Shown here in pieces: positions 40,983 to 49,892 of a DNA stretch of 64,000 nucleotides. Every line of letters begins with the position of its first letter. Position 1 is the stretch's first letter. Origin of the DNA: OFTM10 sp964344055 (GTDB lineage: Bacteria > Actinomycetota > Acidimicrobiia > Acidimicrobiales > Aldehydirespiratoraceae); NCBI GenBank assembly GCA_964344055.1, contig CAYFLT010000014.1:1-64000 (forward strand), given 5' to 3'. The position numbers and the translations under genes are program-made. The notes under the pieces are model-generated. The model was not told the DNA's origin. It made no database searches and was given only the letters and a program-made list of their open reading frames with translations.

Positions 40983-41465
40983 ATGATCACCTGCGCAACC
41001 CACGGCGTCGACGAGACGAGGGTGCTGGCGGCCGCCGTCGCCGCCCACGTGGTCCACGGCGACCTCTTGATGCTGGTCGGCGACCTCGGCGCCGGCAAGA
41101 CAGCCTTCACGCAGGGGTTCGCCGCAGCGCTCGGCGTGGAGGTGCCCGTCACCAGCCCGACCTTCACCCTCGCCAACCGATACGTCGGTCGGATCGTGGT
41201 CAACCATCTGGATGCCTATCGACTTGACGACCTTGCCGAGGCGGAGGACCTCGCTCTCCCGGAGCTCCTCGAGGACGGTGTCACGCTCGTCGAGTGGGGC
41301 GACAACATCTTGCCGGTCCTTCCCCCGGATCGGCTGGAAGTCAGGATCACCCTCGGTGACGGTGACGACGATCGGTGCCTCGAGTTCGCCGGAGTCGGCC
41401 GGGCGTGGGCGGGCCGGTGGGCCGCGCTCTCTGCGGCGCTCGAACCATGGAGGGATCAATGCTGA
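40983..41465 (+). CDS. tsaE: tRNA threonylcarbamoyladenosine biosynthesis ATPase TsaE
   Basis: 160 residues. Walker A VGDLGAGKT lies at residues 32-40, with TSPTFTLANRY and the VEWGDNI motif. It works with TsaB/TsaD to form t6A37 on tRNA. It overlaps tsaB by 7 nt and heads the tsaE-tsaB-rimI-tsaD operon. Confidence 0.94.
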   Translation: MITCATHGVDETRVLAAAVAAHVVHGDLLMLVGDLGAGKTAFTQGFAAALGVEVPVTSPTFTLANRYVGRIVVNHLDAYRLDDLAEAEDLALPELLEDGVTLVEWGDNILPVLPPDRLEVRITLGDGDDDRCLEFAGVGRAWAGRWAALSAALEPWRDQC

Positions 41466-42157
41466 TTCTCGGCATCGAATCGGCCACCGCTCAGGTCGGG
41501 TGTGCGATCGGTGGTCACGAGGGAGTGATCGCATCCGCCCACTCCTCACGCGGGCGGCGCCATGCAGAGTCTCTCGCTCCGCAGATCCGGTTCGTGACCC
41601 GACAGGCCGGCATCGAACTCGGCGAAATCGGTGCGGTGGCGGTCGACGTCGGACCGGGCCTGTACACCGGTCTTCGGGTCGGGGTCACCACTGCGCTGGC
41701 CATCGCCCAGACCTTGAAGGTCCCGATGATCGGTGTCACCTCGCTCGACCTGTTGGCGTTCCCGGTCGCCCACACCCGCCGGGTGATCCTCGCCACCGTC
41801 GACGCCCGGAGGGGTGAAGTCTTCCACGCCACCTACCGTGCGGTCCCGGGCGGTGTGCAGAGGGTGAGCGACCCGGCCGTCGCCACGCCCGACGACGTGC
41901 TGTCCGAGATCGTCGCCCACCACGACGAAGTCCTGTTGGTCGGTGATGGCGCCCTTCACCATCAGGAGCTGTTCGACTCCGAGAGCGGGGTGGAGATCGC
42001 CGATCGCTGTCTGGCGTTCCCGTCGGCATCCTCGCTCGTGCTGCTCGCGCATGCGAAAGCGCTCCGGGAGGAGTTCGTCCGGCCGGACCAGATCGAACCT
42101 CTCTACCTCCGCCGCCCCGACGCGGAGGCCAAGTGGGACACCAAGGCGGGCACGTGA
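41459..42157 (+). CDS. tsaB: tRNA threonylcarbamoyladenosine biosynthesis protein TsaB
   Basis: 232 residues. ILGIESATAQVGCAIGGHEG and AVDVGPGLYTGLRVGVTTAL identify the ASKHA-fold partner of TsaD. ATG 41459 is preferred over upstream in-frame starts because the family begins with this strand and AGGGA precedes it. Confidence 0.93.
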   Translation: MLILGIESATAQVGCAIGGHEGVIASAHSSRGRRHAESLAPQIRFVTRQAGIELGEIGAVAVDVGPGLYTGLRVGVTTALAIAQTLKVPMIGVTSLDLLAFPVAHTRRVILATVDARRGEVFHATYRAVPGGVQRVSDPAVATPDDVLSEIVAHHDEVLLVGDGALHHQELFDSESGVEIADRCLAFPSASSLVLLAHAKALREEFVRPDQIEPLYLRRPDAEAKWDTKAGT

Positions 42158-42702
42158 GACCGGTTGCCCTCGAGCCGGTGGTGGTGGAGGCGATGGCGGG
42201 ACGGCACATCGTCGCAGTCCATGCCATCGACAAGTCCTGCTACAGCGCCCCGTGGTCCTCTGCCACGTGGCGCCGCGAGCTGGCTGACGCGAGTCGCAAC
42301 CACCTGATCGCTCGTGTGGGCGATGAGGTGGTCGGTCACGCCGGCTCGATGCTCGTCGCCGACGAGCTCCACATCACGACCGTGGCGGTCCACCCCGACC
42401 ATCAGGGTGGCGGCATCGCAACCCGGCTCGTGCTCGCCCTTCTCGATCACGCCGGGTCCACCCCCGCAGCCGCCGCGACGCTGGAGGTACGTGCCACGGC
42501 CCGCCGAACGCAACGGCTGTACGGCCGCTTCGGCTTCCGGCCTGCCGGAATCCGTCCCGGCTACTACCGCGACCCCACCGACGACGCGGTGATCATGTGG
42601 CTGCACGATCTCGGCGGGGCCGAGTCCGCCGCCCGGATCGACCGGGTGCGGGCCGAACTCGCCGGCGGGGACGGACGATCGGCGGCAGGAGAAACGACGT
42701 GA
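42154..42702 (+). CDS. rimI: Ribosomal-protein-alanine acetyltransferase-like GNAT enzyme
   Basis: 182 residues. GNAT fold with ITTVAVHPDHQGGGIATRLV (acetyl-CoA loop) and RRTQRLYGRFGFRPAGIRPG followed by the RimI-type YYRDPTDDAVIM. GTG 42154 overlaps the tsaB stop by 4 nt. The gene order with tsaB and tsaD supports RimI, although the C-terminus is extended by ~30 residues. Confidence 0.88.
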   Translation: MRPVALEPVVVEAMAGRHIVAVHAIDKSCYSAPWSSATWRRELADASRNHLIARVGDEVVGHAGSMLVADELHITTVAVHPDHQGGGIATRLVLALLDHAGSTPAAAATLEVRATARRTQRLYGRFGFRPAGIRPGYYRDPTDDAVIMWLHDLGGAESAARIDRVRAELAGGDGRSAAGETT

Positions 42703-43700
42703 CGGCAGATCGGATTCTCGGCATCGAGACCTCGTGTGACGAGACCGCGGCGGCGGTCGTGACCCGCGGTACCGACGTGATGAGCTCGGTCGTGTCCAGC
42801 CAGATCGAGCTCCACGCCCGGTATGGCGGTGTGGTCCCCGAGGTGGCGAGCCGGGCGCACGTCGAACTGCTGATGCCCGTCGTGGCTCAGGCGGTGATCG
42901 AAGCCGGACTCGACGACCGCGACATCGAAGCGGTCGCCGCGACTCACGGTCCGGGCCTCGTCGGCGCCTTGCTGGTCGGGGTGTCGGCCGCCAAGGCGAT
43001 GGCGCTGGTGTGGGATGTGCCCTTCGTCGCGGTCAACCACCTCGAGGCCCACTTGTACGCCGCCTTTCTGGAGGAGCCAGATCTGGAGATGCCGTTGGTG
43101 GTGCTCCTCGTATCCGGTGGCCACACGATGCTGATCGTGATGGAGGACCATCTCCGGTACCGAGTTCTGGGCGCCACGCTCGACGACGCCGCCGGAGAGG
43201 CGTTCGACAAGGTCGCCCGGACCCTGGGGCTCGGCTACCCGGGCGGGCCGATCATCGACCAGCTGAGTCTCGATGGCGACCCGACAGCCATCGACTTCCC
43301 GCGGGCGATGGCCAACGATGGCTGGAACTTCTCGTTCAGCGGGGTGAAGACCGCCGTGGTGAACCACGTTCGCAAGCACCCCGACGTGGCATTGCCCGAC
43401 GTGGCGGCGTCGTTCCAGGAAGCGGTGGCCGACGTGTTGATCGACAAGGCCCGTCGGGCGGCCCACGAGGTGGGGGCGAAGGGTCTCTGTCTCGCCGGCG
43501 GGGTGGCGGCCAACTCCCGACTGAGGGAGAAGTTGCTCGACGTCTGTATGGCCGACGGATTCCGCGCCTTCCTGCCCAGCCGGGCGATGTGCACCGACAA
43601 TGCCGCCATGGTGGCGGCCGCGGCCTGGTGGCGCCTCGAGGCCGACGGTCCCTCGCCCCTCGACATCGGCGCCGATCCTTCCCTCACGCTCCCCAGCTGA
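42699..43700 (+). CDS. tsaD: tRNA N6-threonylcarbamoyltransferase TsaD
   Basis: 333 residues. GIETSCDETAAAVV, THGPGLVGALLVGVSAAKA and the metal HxxxH in VNHLEAHLYA are all present, as is SGGHTMLI and the LAGGVAANSRLR end. It transfers the threonylcarbamoyl group to A37. GTG overlaps the rimI stop by 4 nt. Confidence 0.96.
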   Translation: MTADRILGIETSCDETAAAVVTRGTDVMSSVVSSQIELHARYGGVVPEVASRAHVELLMPVVAQAVIEAGLDDRDIEAVAATHGPGLVGALLVGVSAAKAMALVWDVPFVAVNHLEAHLYAAFLEEPDLEMPLVVLLVSGGHTMLIVMEDHLRYRVLGATLDDAAGEAFDKVARTLGLGYPGGPIIDQLSLDGDPTAIDFPRAMANDGWNFSFSGVKTAVVNHVRKHPDVALPDVAASFQEAVADVLIDKARRAAHEVGAKGLCLAGGVAANSRLREKLLDVCMADGFRAFLPSRAMCTDNAAMVAAAAWWRLEADGPSPLDIGADPSLTLPS

Positions 43701-43770
43701 CGGTTGCTCCTGGGGTCCGACGCCCGGTGCCTCTCGGCTGCGCCAGGTCGGCGAACGCCGGCTCGCTGGG

Positions 43771-43799
43771 TTGTCGACCTCGGGTCGGCCTTCTATCGT
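43771..43799 (+). promoter_or_regulatory. Promoter of groES-groEL
   Basis: TTGTCG (43771-43776) and TATCGT (43794-43799) are 17 nt apart. The last base of the -10 is the first base of the CIRCE operator. Confidence 0.65.
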
Positions 43800-43825
43800 T
43801 AGCACTCGGCATATCAGAGTGCTAA
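43799..43825. promoter_or_regulatory. CIRCE operator (HrcA site)
   Basis: TTAGCACTC - 9 nt - GAGTGCTAA, a perfect CIRCE element covering the presumed transcription start. HrcA binds it and represses until heat stress. hrcA itself is not in the window. Confidence 0.95.
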
Positions 43826-43873
43826 CCCCGCGTTGGGCCGTCGCCCACGCACTGACCGATCTCGGAGGATCGA

Positions 43874-44164
43874 ATGAGTCTGCAGCCCCTCGAGGACCGC
43901 ATCGTGGTCCGTTCCAGCGAAGCGGAATCCACCACGGCCAGCGGTCTGGTCATTCCCGACACCGCGCAGGAGAAGCCCCAGCAGGGCGAGGTCATCGCCG
44001 TCGGCCCCGGCCGCCGTTCCGATCAGACCGGCGACATCATCCCGGTTGACGTCGCCGTCGGCGATACCGTCGTCTACAGCAAGTACGGCGGCACCGAGAT
44101 CACCGTCGAGGGTGAAGACCTGCTGATTCTCAACGCCCGCGACGTGCTCGCCAAGCTGGGCTGA
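43874..44164 (+). CDS. groES: Co-chaperonin GroES
   Basis: 96 residues: LQPLEDRIVVRSSEAESTTA, the mobile loop TTASGLVIPDTAQEKPQQG and DTVVYSKYGGTEITVEGEDL. It caps GroEL. Located 12 nt before groEL and under the CIRCE promoter. Confidence 0.97.
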   Translation: MSLQPLEDRIVVRSSEAESTTASGLVIPDTAQEKPQQGEVIAVGPGRRSDQTGDIIPVDVAVGDTVVYSKYGGTEITVEGEDLLILNARDVLAKLG

Positions 44165-44175
44165 GGTCACCTTCC

Positions 44176-45822
44176 ATGGCAAAGATCCTGAAGTTCAACG
44201 AGGAGGCCCGCCGCGGTCTCGAGACCGGCGTCAACAAGCTGGCCGACGCGGTCAAGGTCACCCTTGGCCCCAAGGGCCGCAACGTCGTGCTCGACAAGAA
44301 GTTCGGCGCCCCCACCATCACCAACGACGGTGTGTCCATCGCCCGTGAGGTCGAGCTGGAGGACAGCTTCGAGAACATGGGTGCCCAGCTGGTGAAGGAG
44401 GTGGCCACCAAGACCAACGACATCGCTGGTGACGGCACCACCACCGCCACCGTGCTCGCCCAGGCGCTCGTGCGCGAGGGCCTCCGCAACGTCGCCGCCG
44501 GCGCCAACCCGATGGGCCTCAAGAAGGGCATCGAGAAGGCCGTGGCCGCTGCCGTCGAGAACCTGGCCGACCAGTCGGTGCAGGTCGACGACAGCAAGGA
44601 CAAGATCGCTCAGGTCGCGTCGATCTCCGCCGCCGACACGTCGGTCGGCGAGGTCATCGCCGAGGCCATCGACAAGGTCGGCAAGGGCGGCGTGGTCACG
44701 GTCGAGGAGTCCAACACCTTCGGCATGGACCTCGACTTCGTCGAGGGCATGCAGTTCGACAAGGGCTTCCTGTCGCCGTACTTCGTCACCGACCCGGAGC
44801 GCCAGGAGGCCGTCCTCGACGAGCCGTACATCCTGCTCAACCAGGGCAAGATCACGAACGTGCAGGACCTCCTGCCGGTGCTCGAGAAGGTCATGCAGTC
44901 GGGCAAGCCGCTGCTGATCATCGCCGAGGACATCGAGGGCGAGGCGCTCGCCACCCTCGTGGTCAACAAGATCCGTGGCACGTTCAACTCGGTGGCCGTC
45001 AAGGCCCCGGGATTCGGCGAGCGTCGCAAGGCGATGCTGCAGGACATGGCGATCCTCACCGGTGGTCAGGTCATCGCCGAAGAGGTCGGCCTCAAGCTCG
45101 ACACCGCCGACATGAGCCTTCTCGGCTCGGCCCGCAAGATCGTCGTCACCAAGGACGACACCACCATCGTCGAGGGTGCTGGTACGAGCGCCGACGTCGA
45201 GGGCCGGGTCGGCCAGATCAAGGCGGAGATCGACAACACCGACTCCGATTGGGACCGCGAGAAGCTCCAGGAGCGACTGGCCAAGCTGGCGGGTGGCGTG
45301 GCCGTCGTCCAGGTTGGTGCGGCCACCGAGGTGGAGCTCAAGGAGAAGAAGCACCGCATCGAGGACGCCCTCTCGGCCACTCGTGCGGCCATCGAGGAGG
45401 GCATCGTCGCCGGCGGCGGCACCGCCCTGCTGCGCTCCCGTGCCGCGGTGGCCGGTGTGGTCGACTCGCTCGAGGGCGACGAAGCCACCGGTGCCCGCAT
45501 CATCCACGCCGCGCTCGAGGCGCCGGCCCGGCTCATCGCCGACAACGCCGGCCACGAGGGTGCGGTCGTCGTCCGTCAGGCGGAGGCCGAGTCGGGTGCC
45601 ACCGGGTTCAACGCCGCCACCGGCGAGTTCATGGACCTGATCGATGCCGGTGTCATCGACCCGGTGAAGGTCACCCGTGCGGCGCTGCAGAACGCAGCCT
45701 CGATCGCGGGCCTGCTGCTCACCACCGAGGCGCTCGTTGCCGACAAGCCCGAAGAGGCGCCCGCCATGCCGATGGGCGGCGGCGACCCGATGGGCGGTAT
45801 GGGTGGCATGGGCATGATGTGA
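44176..45822 (+). CDS. groEL: Chaperonin GroEL
   Basis: 548 residues with ATP-site text GDGTTTATVLAQALVREGLR, the KAPGFGERRKAMLQDMAILT signature and a Gly-Met-rich tail (MGGMGGMGMM). The tail is the Met-rich type of the housekeeping copy found next to groES. ATP-driven folding cage. Confidence 0.98.
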   Translation: MAKILKFNEEARRGLETGVNKLADAVKVTLGPKGRNVVLDKKFGAPTITNDGVSIAREVELEDSFENMGAQLVKEVATKTNDIAGDGTTTATVLAQALVREGLRNVAAGANPMGLKKGIEKAVAAAVENLADQSVQVDDSKDKIAQVASISAADTSVGEVIAEAIDKVGKGGVVTVEESNTFGMDLDFVEGMQFDKGFLSPYFVTDPERQEAVLDEPYILLNQGKITNVQDLLPVLEKVMQSGKPLLIIAEDIEGEALATLVVNKIRGTFNSVAVKAPGFGERRKAMLQDMAILTGGQVIAEEVGLKLDTADMSLLGSARKIVVTKDDTTIVEGAGTSADVEGRVGQIKAEIDNTDSDWDREKLQERLAKLAGGVAVVQVGAATEVELKEKKHRIEDALSATRAAIEEGIVAGGGTALLRSRAAVAGVVDSLEGDEATGARIIHAALEAPARLIADNAGHEGAVVVRQAEAESGATGFNAATGEFMDLIDAGVIDPVKVTRAALQNAASIAGLLLTTEALVADKPEEAPAMPMGGGDPMGGMGGMGMM

Positions 45823-45876
45823 TGCCCTCGGGCATCGCATCCCACGACGGAGCGTGATGCCTCGAACAGGGTTTTC

Positions 45877-45913
45877 TGGACGTCAGCGCGCGTTAGGCGC
45901 GCGCTGACGTCCA
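45877..45913. terminator. Strong hairpin after groEL
   Basis: A perfect 16-bp stem (TGGACGTCAGCGCGCG at 45877-45892 with 45898-45913) around the loop TTAGG, 54 nt after the groEL stop. The flanks GTTTTC and TAGAAC extend it imperfectly. Very likely the end of the groESL transcript. Confidence 0.8.
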
Positions 45914-45966
45914 TAGAACTGTCGGGACGGTCCGGGTTTCGTGCCCGGGCCGTCTCGCGTTTTGGG

Positions 45967-45972
45967 TACCGT
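45967..45972 (+). promoter_or_regulatory. Leaderless -10 box (TACCGT)
   Basis: TACCGT ends 7 nt before GTG 45980. Confidence 0.45.
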
Positions 45973-45979
45973 GCGCGAG

Positions 45980-46405
45980 GTGAGGACGAGCCGCGTGGGA
46001 TGGGTCGGGGTCGGGGCGGGTCTGGCCGCGGCTGTCGGTCTGCTGGCGCCGTGGGCTCGCAGCGGTTCGGTGGACCGGTCGAGTGTCGATCTTCTGCGGT
46101 CGGCTGGAATCCTCGACGTGATCTCCGGATGGCAACGACCGGCCACGATCCTGGCCTGGTATCTCGTGGTCCTGCTGGCGGCCGCGGCCCTGGTTGCGGC
46201 CGCGTGGGGAAGAACGCGATTGAGCGCACTGGTGCTCTTCCCGGTCGGGCCGGCCCTGCTGGTGGCGCTCGTCATCGTCGTCCGATCACCCTTGCCGGTG
46301 CGGTGGGGTGCGGTGATGTCGACCGGGTTCGGCCTGACGGCAACGACGGCCGCGGGTCTGATACTCATGAGGGGCGCGATCCGGCGGAAGGACGGCTGCG
46401 AGTGA
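45980..46405 (+). CDS. Small four-helix membrane protein
   Basis: 141 residues, no family recognised. Four hydrophobic segments are visible (WVGVGAGLAAAVGLLAPW; ILAWYLVVLLAAAALVAAAW; ALVLFPVGPALLVALVIVV; VMSTGFGLTATTAAGLILM). GTG 45980 is chosen because of the -10 box 7 nt upstream. The stop overlaps the next gene by 4 nt (GTGA), so the two probably act together at the membrane. Confidence 0.62.
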   Translation: MRTSRVGWVGVGAGLAAAVGLLAPWARSGSVDRSSVDLLRSAGILDVISGWQRPATILAWYLVVLLAAAALVAAAWGRTRLSALVLFPVGPALLVALVIVVRSPLPVRWGAVMSTGFGLTATTAAGLILMRGAIRRKDGCE

Positions 46406-48468
46406 CCGACAGCGACGATCAGAGTCCCTGGGCTCCCCGACCCGAGGGTGAGACACCCTCGCCACCCGAGGCGTCCCCGGCCACACCGATCGACGATCCC
46501 TGGGCTCCACCGGTGCAGGAGCCTCCCCCCGTTGTCGCCGCCCGGCCCCGCCCGCCGCAAGCCGACGCTGCCTCTGCGGCGCCAACCGGGTCGCCCGCGG
46601 GTGAATTCCCGGGGGAGGTGCCGCCCCCGGTCGAGTCGGTCACGGTCGGGCCGATGGGCGCGGAGACCGCGCCGCGGCGCCGGCGAGCCGGTCGTGGCCT
46701 CGCCTTGGTCGCGGCGGCAGCCCTCATCGCCGGCGGTGGCTATGCGGCTCTCGATGCCGGAAGTGCGTCCGGTGGAGCCGACAGCCCGGAGGCCGCCCTG
46801 GAGCTGATGTTCGACGCGCTCTCTGCCGAGGATCTCGTCGCGGCCGCCGAGCTCGTGGAGCCCGCCGAGCGAGAGACCCTGGTTCAGGCGGGATTCGATC
46901 TCTCCGAAGAGCTGGTGCGCCTCGAGGTGCTGGCGGGTGACTTCGATCTGGAGGCGCTCGCGGGGATCGATGTCGAGTTCGCCGGAGTCGACGTGCGAGC
47001 CGAGATTCCTCGCTCCGGTATTGCTCACCTGTACGTCGAAGGCGGCTCGGCGACCGCGTCGGTCGACGTCTCCGAGATGCCCCTGGGACGGCTTCTCCTC
47101 GACCGCTTCCCTGCGGACTGGCTGGACGTCACCGAGTCCGACACCGCCACCATGACACCGACGGAGACACCGGTGGTGGCCATCGAGCGTGACGGCCGCT
47201 GGTACCTGAGCCTCTGGTACACAGTGGCCGAGAACGCCCGCCTGGCCGCCGACGCCGACCACCCCGATCGCGGCCGCCGGCCTCCCCGGATCGGTGGTGA
47301 GTCGCCCGAGGAGGCGGTCGGTCTCCTCCTCGAGGAGGCGCTCCGGCTCGACATCCGACGCATGATCGGCATGCTCGATCCGGAGGAGGCGGCCGCGCTC
47401 TACGACTACGCACCGCTGTTCCTGGATGCCGCCACCGCGACGGCGAACGAGACGCTCCAGGCCCTTCGAGACGATGGTTGGGAGTGGGAGCTCGAGTCGG
47501 TCACGCTCGACCAGGTTGCGTCCACCGACGACACCGCGACCGTGGCGATCGAGGCGCTGGACTTCGCGGCGAGAACCCAGGAGGCATCGTTGGACGTGGA
47601 GTTCGAGGCGAACTCCGTACGGATCGCCTACCAGGGCCTCGACTACTGGGACGAGCCCGAGGGCTTCGAGCTCGTGTCCGACAGCGAGTGCTTCACCATG
47701 ACCTTCACCGACTTCGCCGGCACCCAGTCGGAACACGTCTGCGTGGACGACATGCTGCCGCCGGGTCTCGACGCTTCGGTGCTCACACCGCTCACCGATC
47801 TCGGTTCGATCGGCATCGTCACCCACCTGGTCGACGACCGCTGGTACATCTCCCCGATCCGAACCGGTACCGAGACCTACCTCACGATCCTGCGGTCGAT
47901 GTCGCCTGAACCTGGCGCAGATGGTCGACGGGCTGGTCGCATTCACCGAGTCGATCCAGGGCGGCGAACTCTTCCTCCCGGGCCTGGCCACGCCGGGCCT
48001 CCCGGGCCTGGCCACACCGGCCTTCGGCACCATCGAGACGACGGCGGTTCCGCCGGTGGCACCCGAGATCGCTCTGGAGAACGAGGACCTCCTCGACAGC
48101 GGCTACGCGGTCCTGTTCGCCTACGACCTCGAGTCGGAGACCGCAGGTCTGGAGATCGAGTGGATGGTCCCCGAACTCGCCGAGTTGCCGGTCGAGCGGG
48201 GCGTCTCCACCACCGTGGCCACGTCCTCGGGGAATGCCGCCCTTGTGGTCCTGATGCGCTGCTCGCAATGGAGGTCGCCCGGAGCATCGACGGCGTCTCT
48301 GATCTGCTCCTCGCACCCGACGATGGTGCGATGCAGGTGGTCCAGGTCCCCTCGGAGTTCAACACGAACACGATGATCGGGGTCGTGGGCACCCGGGTCG
48401 TCATCGCGAACTCCTACGGCGCAACCGAGAGCGACATGTTCGCCCTCGTCCTCGATCACCTCGCCTGA
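46402..48468 (+). pseudogene. Single-pass membrane protein of unknown function with two frame breaks
   Basis: From GTG 46402: a Pro-rich cytoplasmic region (1-95), one membrane helix (GLALVAAAALIAGGGYAALD), then two related extracellular modules beginning SPEAALELMFDALSAEDL and SPEEAVGLLLEEALRLDI. The coding sense leaves frame near 47908 (after LTILRSMSPE), continues in the +1 frame (MVDGLVAFTESIQGGELFLP, to about 48245), then returns to the first frame (ALLAMEVARSIDGVSDLL) to TGA 48466-48468. One or two bases are therefore missing or extra at each point. No family is recognised. Confidence 0.6.
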
Positions 48469-48497
48469 CATCGAACCCGGTCCGCCGAGGGTCTCGA

Positions 48498-48503
48498 TAG
48501 CCT
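48498..48503 (+). promoter_or_regulatory. Leaderless -10 box (TAGCCT)
   Basis: TAGCCT ends 6 nt before ATG 48510. Confidence 0.45.
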
Positions 48504-48509
48504 GCCGCC

Positions 48510-48659
48510 ATGGAGAAGCCGCCACCCGATCCGCAGAAGCTGCTCGCCTACTGGAGTGAGTGGGAGAGCGGTGAAACCCCACCGGGCAAGGTGATCAGCA
48601 ACCTGAAGACCGCGGGTCTGCCCGAGCTGCTGCAGTCGCTGGTCGAGGCCGACTCCTGA
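48510..48659 (+). CDS. Small conserved actinobacterial-type protein
   Basis: 49 residues: MEKPPPDPQKLLAYWSEWES, then GETPPGKVISNLKTAGL and an acidic end. This Trp-rich helix followed by a TPG-x-V-x-x-NLKTAG turn resembles short actinobacterial proteins of unknown function. The GTG of the Nudix gene begins 56 nt after its stop. Confidence 0.6.
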   Translation: MEKPPPDPQKLLAYWSEWESGETPPGKVISNLKTAGLPELLQSLVEADS

Positions 48660-48715
48660 CCCACTCGCCCGACTCCGTCGACTCGCCCGACGAGTGGCCG
48701 GAGGCCCCACCGCTG

Positions 48716-49438
48716 GTGCCCATCCCCGATGGGCGCGGTGGACCACAGCGAATCCCCCGCCCGCCGACGGCGCGACTGGGGGGTCCCGCGCCGTGGTCTC
48801 AACTGGCCGAGCCGGATCGAAACCTCACCGTTGATCGTGTGGCGGATGCACTCGGCCGTCGTCAGTCCATGATCCGCGGTTCGGTGCCTCCCGGCACCCG
48901 TGAGTCCGCGGTGCTCGCCATCCTCTACGAGGACCACGACGGCCCACATGTCGTCCTCACCCGCCGTTCGCCGCGAATGCGACACCACGCCCACGAGATG
49001 TCGTTCCCGGGGGGCCGGCGTGACCCGGAGGATCCGGACCTGTGGTCCACCGCGGTCCGCGAGTCGATCGAGGAGGTGGCGCTGGATCCGGCGGCCATCG
49101 AGCCGATCGGAGAGCTCGACAGCTTCGTCACCGGAGGGTCCGGCGTGCTGGTTCATCCGTTCGTCGCGGTGGCCGACCGGCGTCCCGATCTGAAGGTGGC
49201 TTCTCCGGTGGAGGTCGAGTCGATCCGCCACGTGAGTCTCACCGAGCTGCTCCTCGACGTCGTCTGGCGTGAGGAGGTCTGGCCGGCTTTCGGTGCTCGA
49301 CCGGAGCGGGCCTTCACCTTCTTCGAGCTCATGGGCGACACGATCTGGGGCGCGACGGGTTCGATGCTCCGTCAGCTGCTTGCGGTCGCCACCGGTGCCG
49401 ACGACGACCTCGCCCGCGAGCGAGGACTCCGGAAGTAG
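48716..49438 (+). CDS. Nudix hydrolase, CoA-pyrophosphatase type
   Basis: 240 residues. The Nudix box is MSFPGGRRDPEDPDLWSTAV followed by RESIEEVAL, with the wider spacing typical of the CoA-hydrolysing (NUDT7/YeaB-like) branch. Substrate assignment is inference. GTG 48716 is the first start after the small gene; the true start could lie slightly downstream because the first ~30 residues are low-complexity. Confidence 0.82.
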   Translation: MPIPDGRGGPQRIPRPPTARLGGPAPWSQLAEPDRNLTVDRVADALGRRQSMIRGSVPPGTRESAVLAILYEDHDGPHVVLTRRSPRMRHHAHEMSFPGGRRDPEDPDLWSTAVRESIEEVALDPAAIEPIGELDSFVTGGSGVLVHPFVAVADRRPDLKVASPVEVESIRHVSLTELLLDVVWREEVWPAFGARPERAFTFFELMGDTIWGATGSMLRQLLAVATGADDDLARERGLRK

Positions 49439-49441
49439 TCT
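49436..49441 (+). promoter_or_regulatory. Leaderless -10 box (TAGTCT)
   Basis: TAGTCT overlaps the Nudix stop codon and ends 6 nt before ATG 49448. Confidence 0.4.
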
Positions 49442-49447
49442 CGACTG

Positions 49448-49840
49448 ATGCCGGAGATCCGCTTCCACGCCGACACCCACCCGGAGTTGGTGCGTCAGGT
49501 TCGTGTCTGGTTGGAGTCGACCGAGAGCGAGCGGACCGCAGCCGAGGTGGTGGAGGCGAGTGCGGACGTCACCAAGGACGCGCTCCGCCTGATCGCGGCA
49601 TCGGCGCCGGCTCCGATCGCGGACAGCGACCTCGTCGCGGGGCTCACCGAGCTCGGCTACCGGGCCACCGACGCCAGCCGTGACGCGATCATGGCCGGCC
49701 TCGACGGCCTGGCCTCGGTCACCGATGGCCGTCTCCTCAAGCGGGTGTCGGGGGAGGGGGCGAAGGCTGCGTACGAGATGAACTCCGGCGTGGCCAAACA
49801 GCTCCTGAAGTCCATCCTCAGGCAGGACTCGAGCCGCTAG
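49448..49840 (+). CDS. Hypothetical protein, possible small winged-helix
   Basis: 130 residues, no family recognised. It is mostly alpha-helical with a short beta pair (LASVTDGRLLKRVSGEGAKA) that could be the wing of a DNA-binding domain, preceded by ADSDLVAGLTELGYRATDAS. The start follows directly from the Nudix gene. Confidence 0.5.
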   Translation: MPEIRFHADTHPELVRQVRVWLESTESERTAAEVVEASADVTKDALRLIAASAPAPIADSDLVAGLTELGYRATDASRDAIMAGLDGLASVTDGRLLKRVSGEGAKAAYEMNSGVAKQLLKSILRQDSSR

Positions 49841-49892
49841 GATTCACTCTTTCCACGGCTGGGGCACGGCCCCCGGACGGAAGGGTCGGAGC

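Noticed and set aside
44167..45840. A 557-codon open frame antisense to groEL
   Set aside because: It mirrors groEL codon positions and encodes a low-complexity Leu/Asp/Val-rich product.
45883..48033. A 716-codon minus-strand open frame
   Set aside because: It is antisense to two membrane-protein genes and begins inside the groEL terminator region; no domain.
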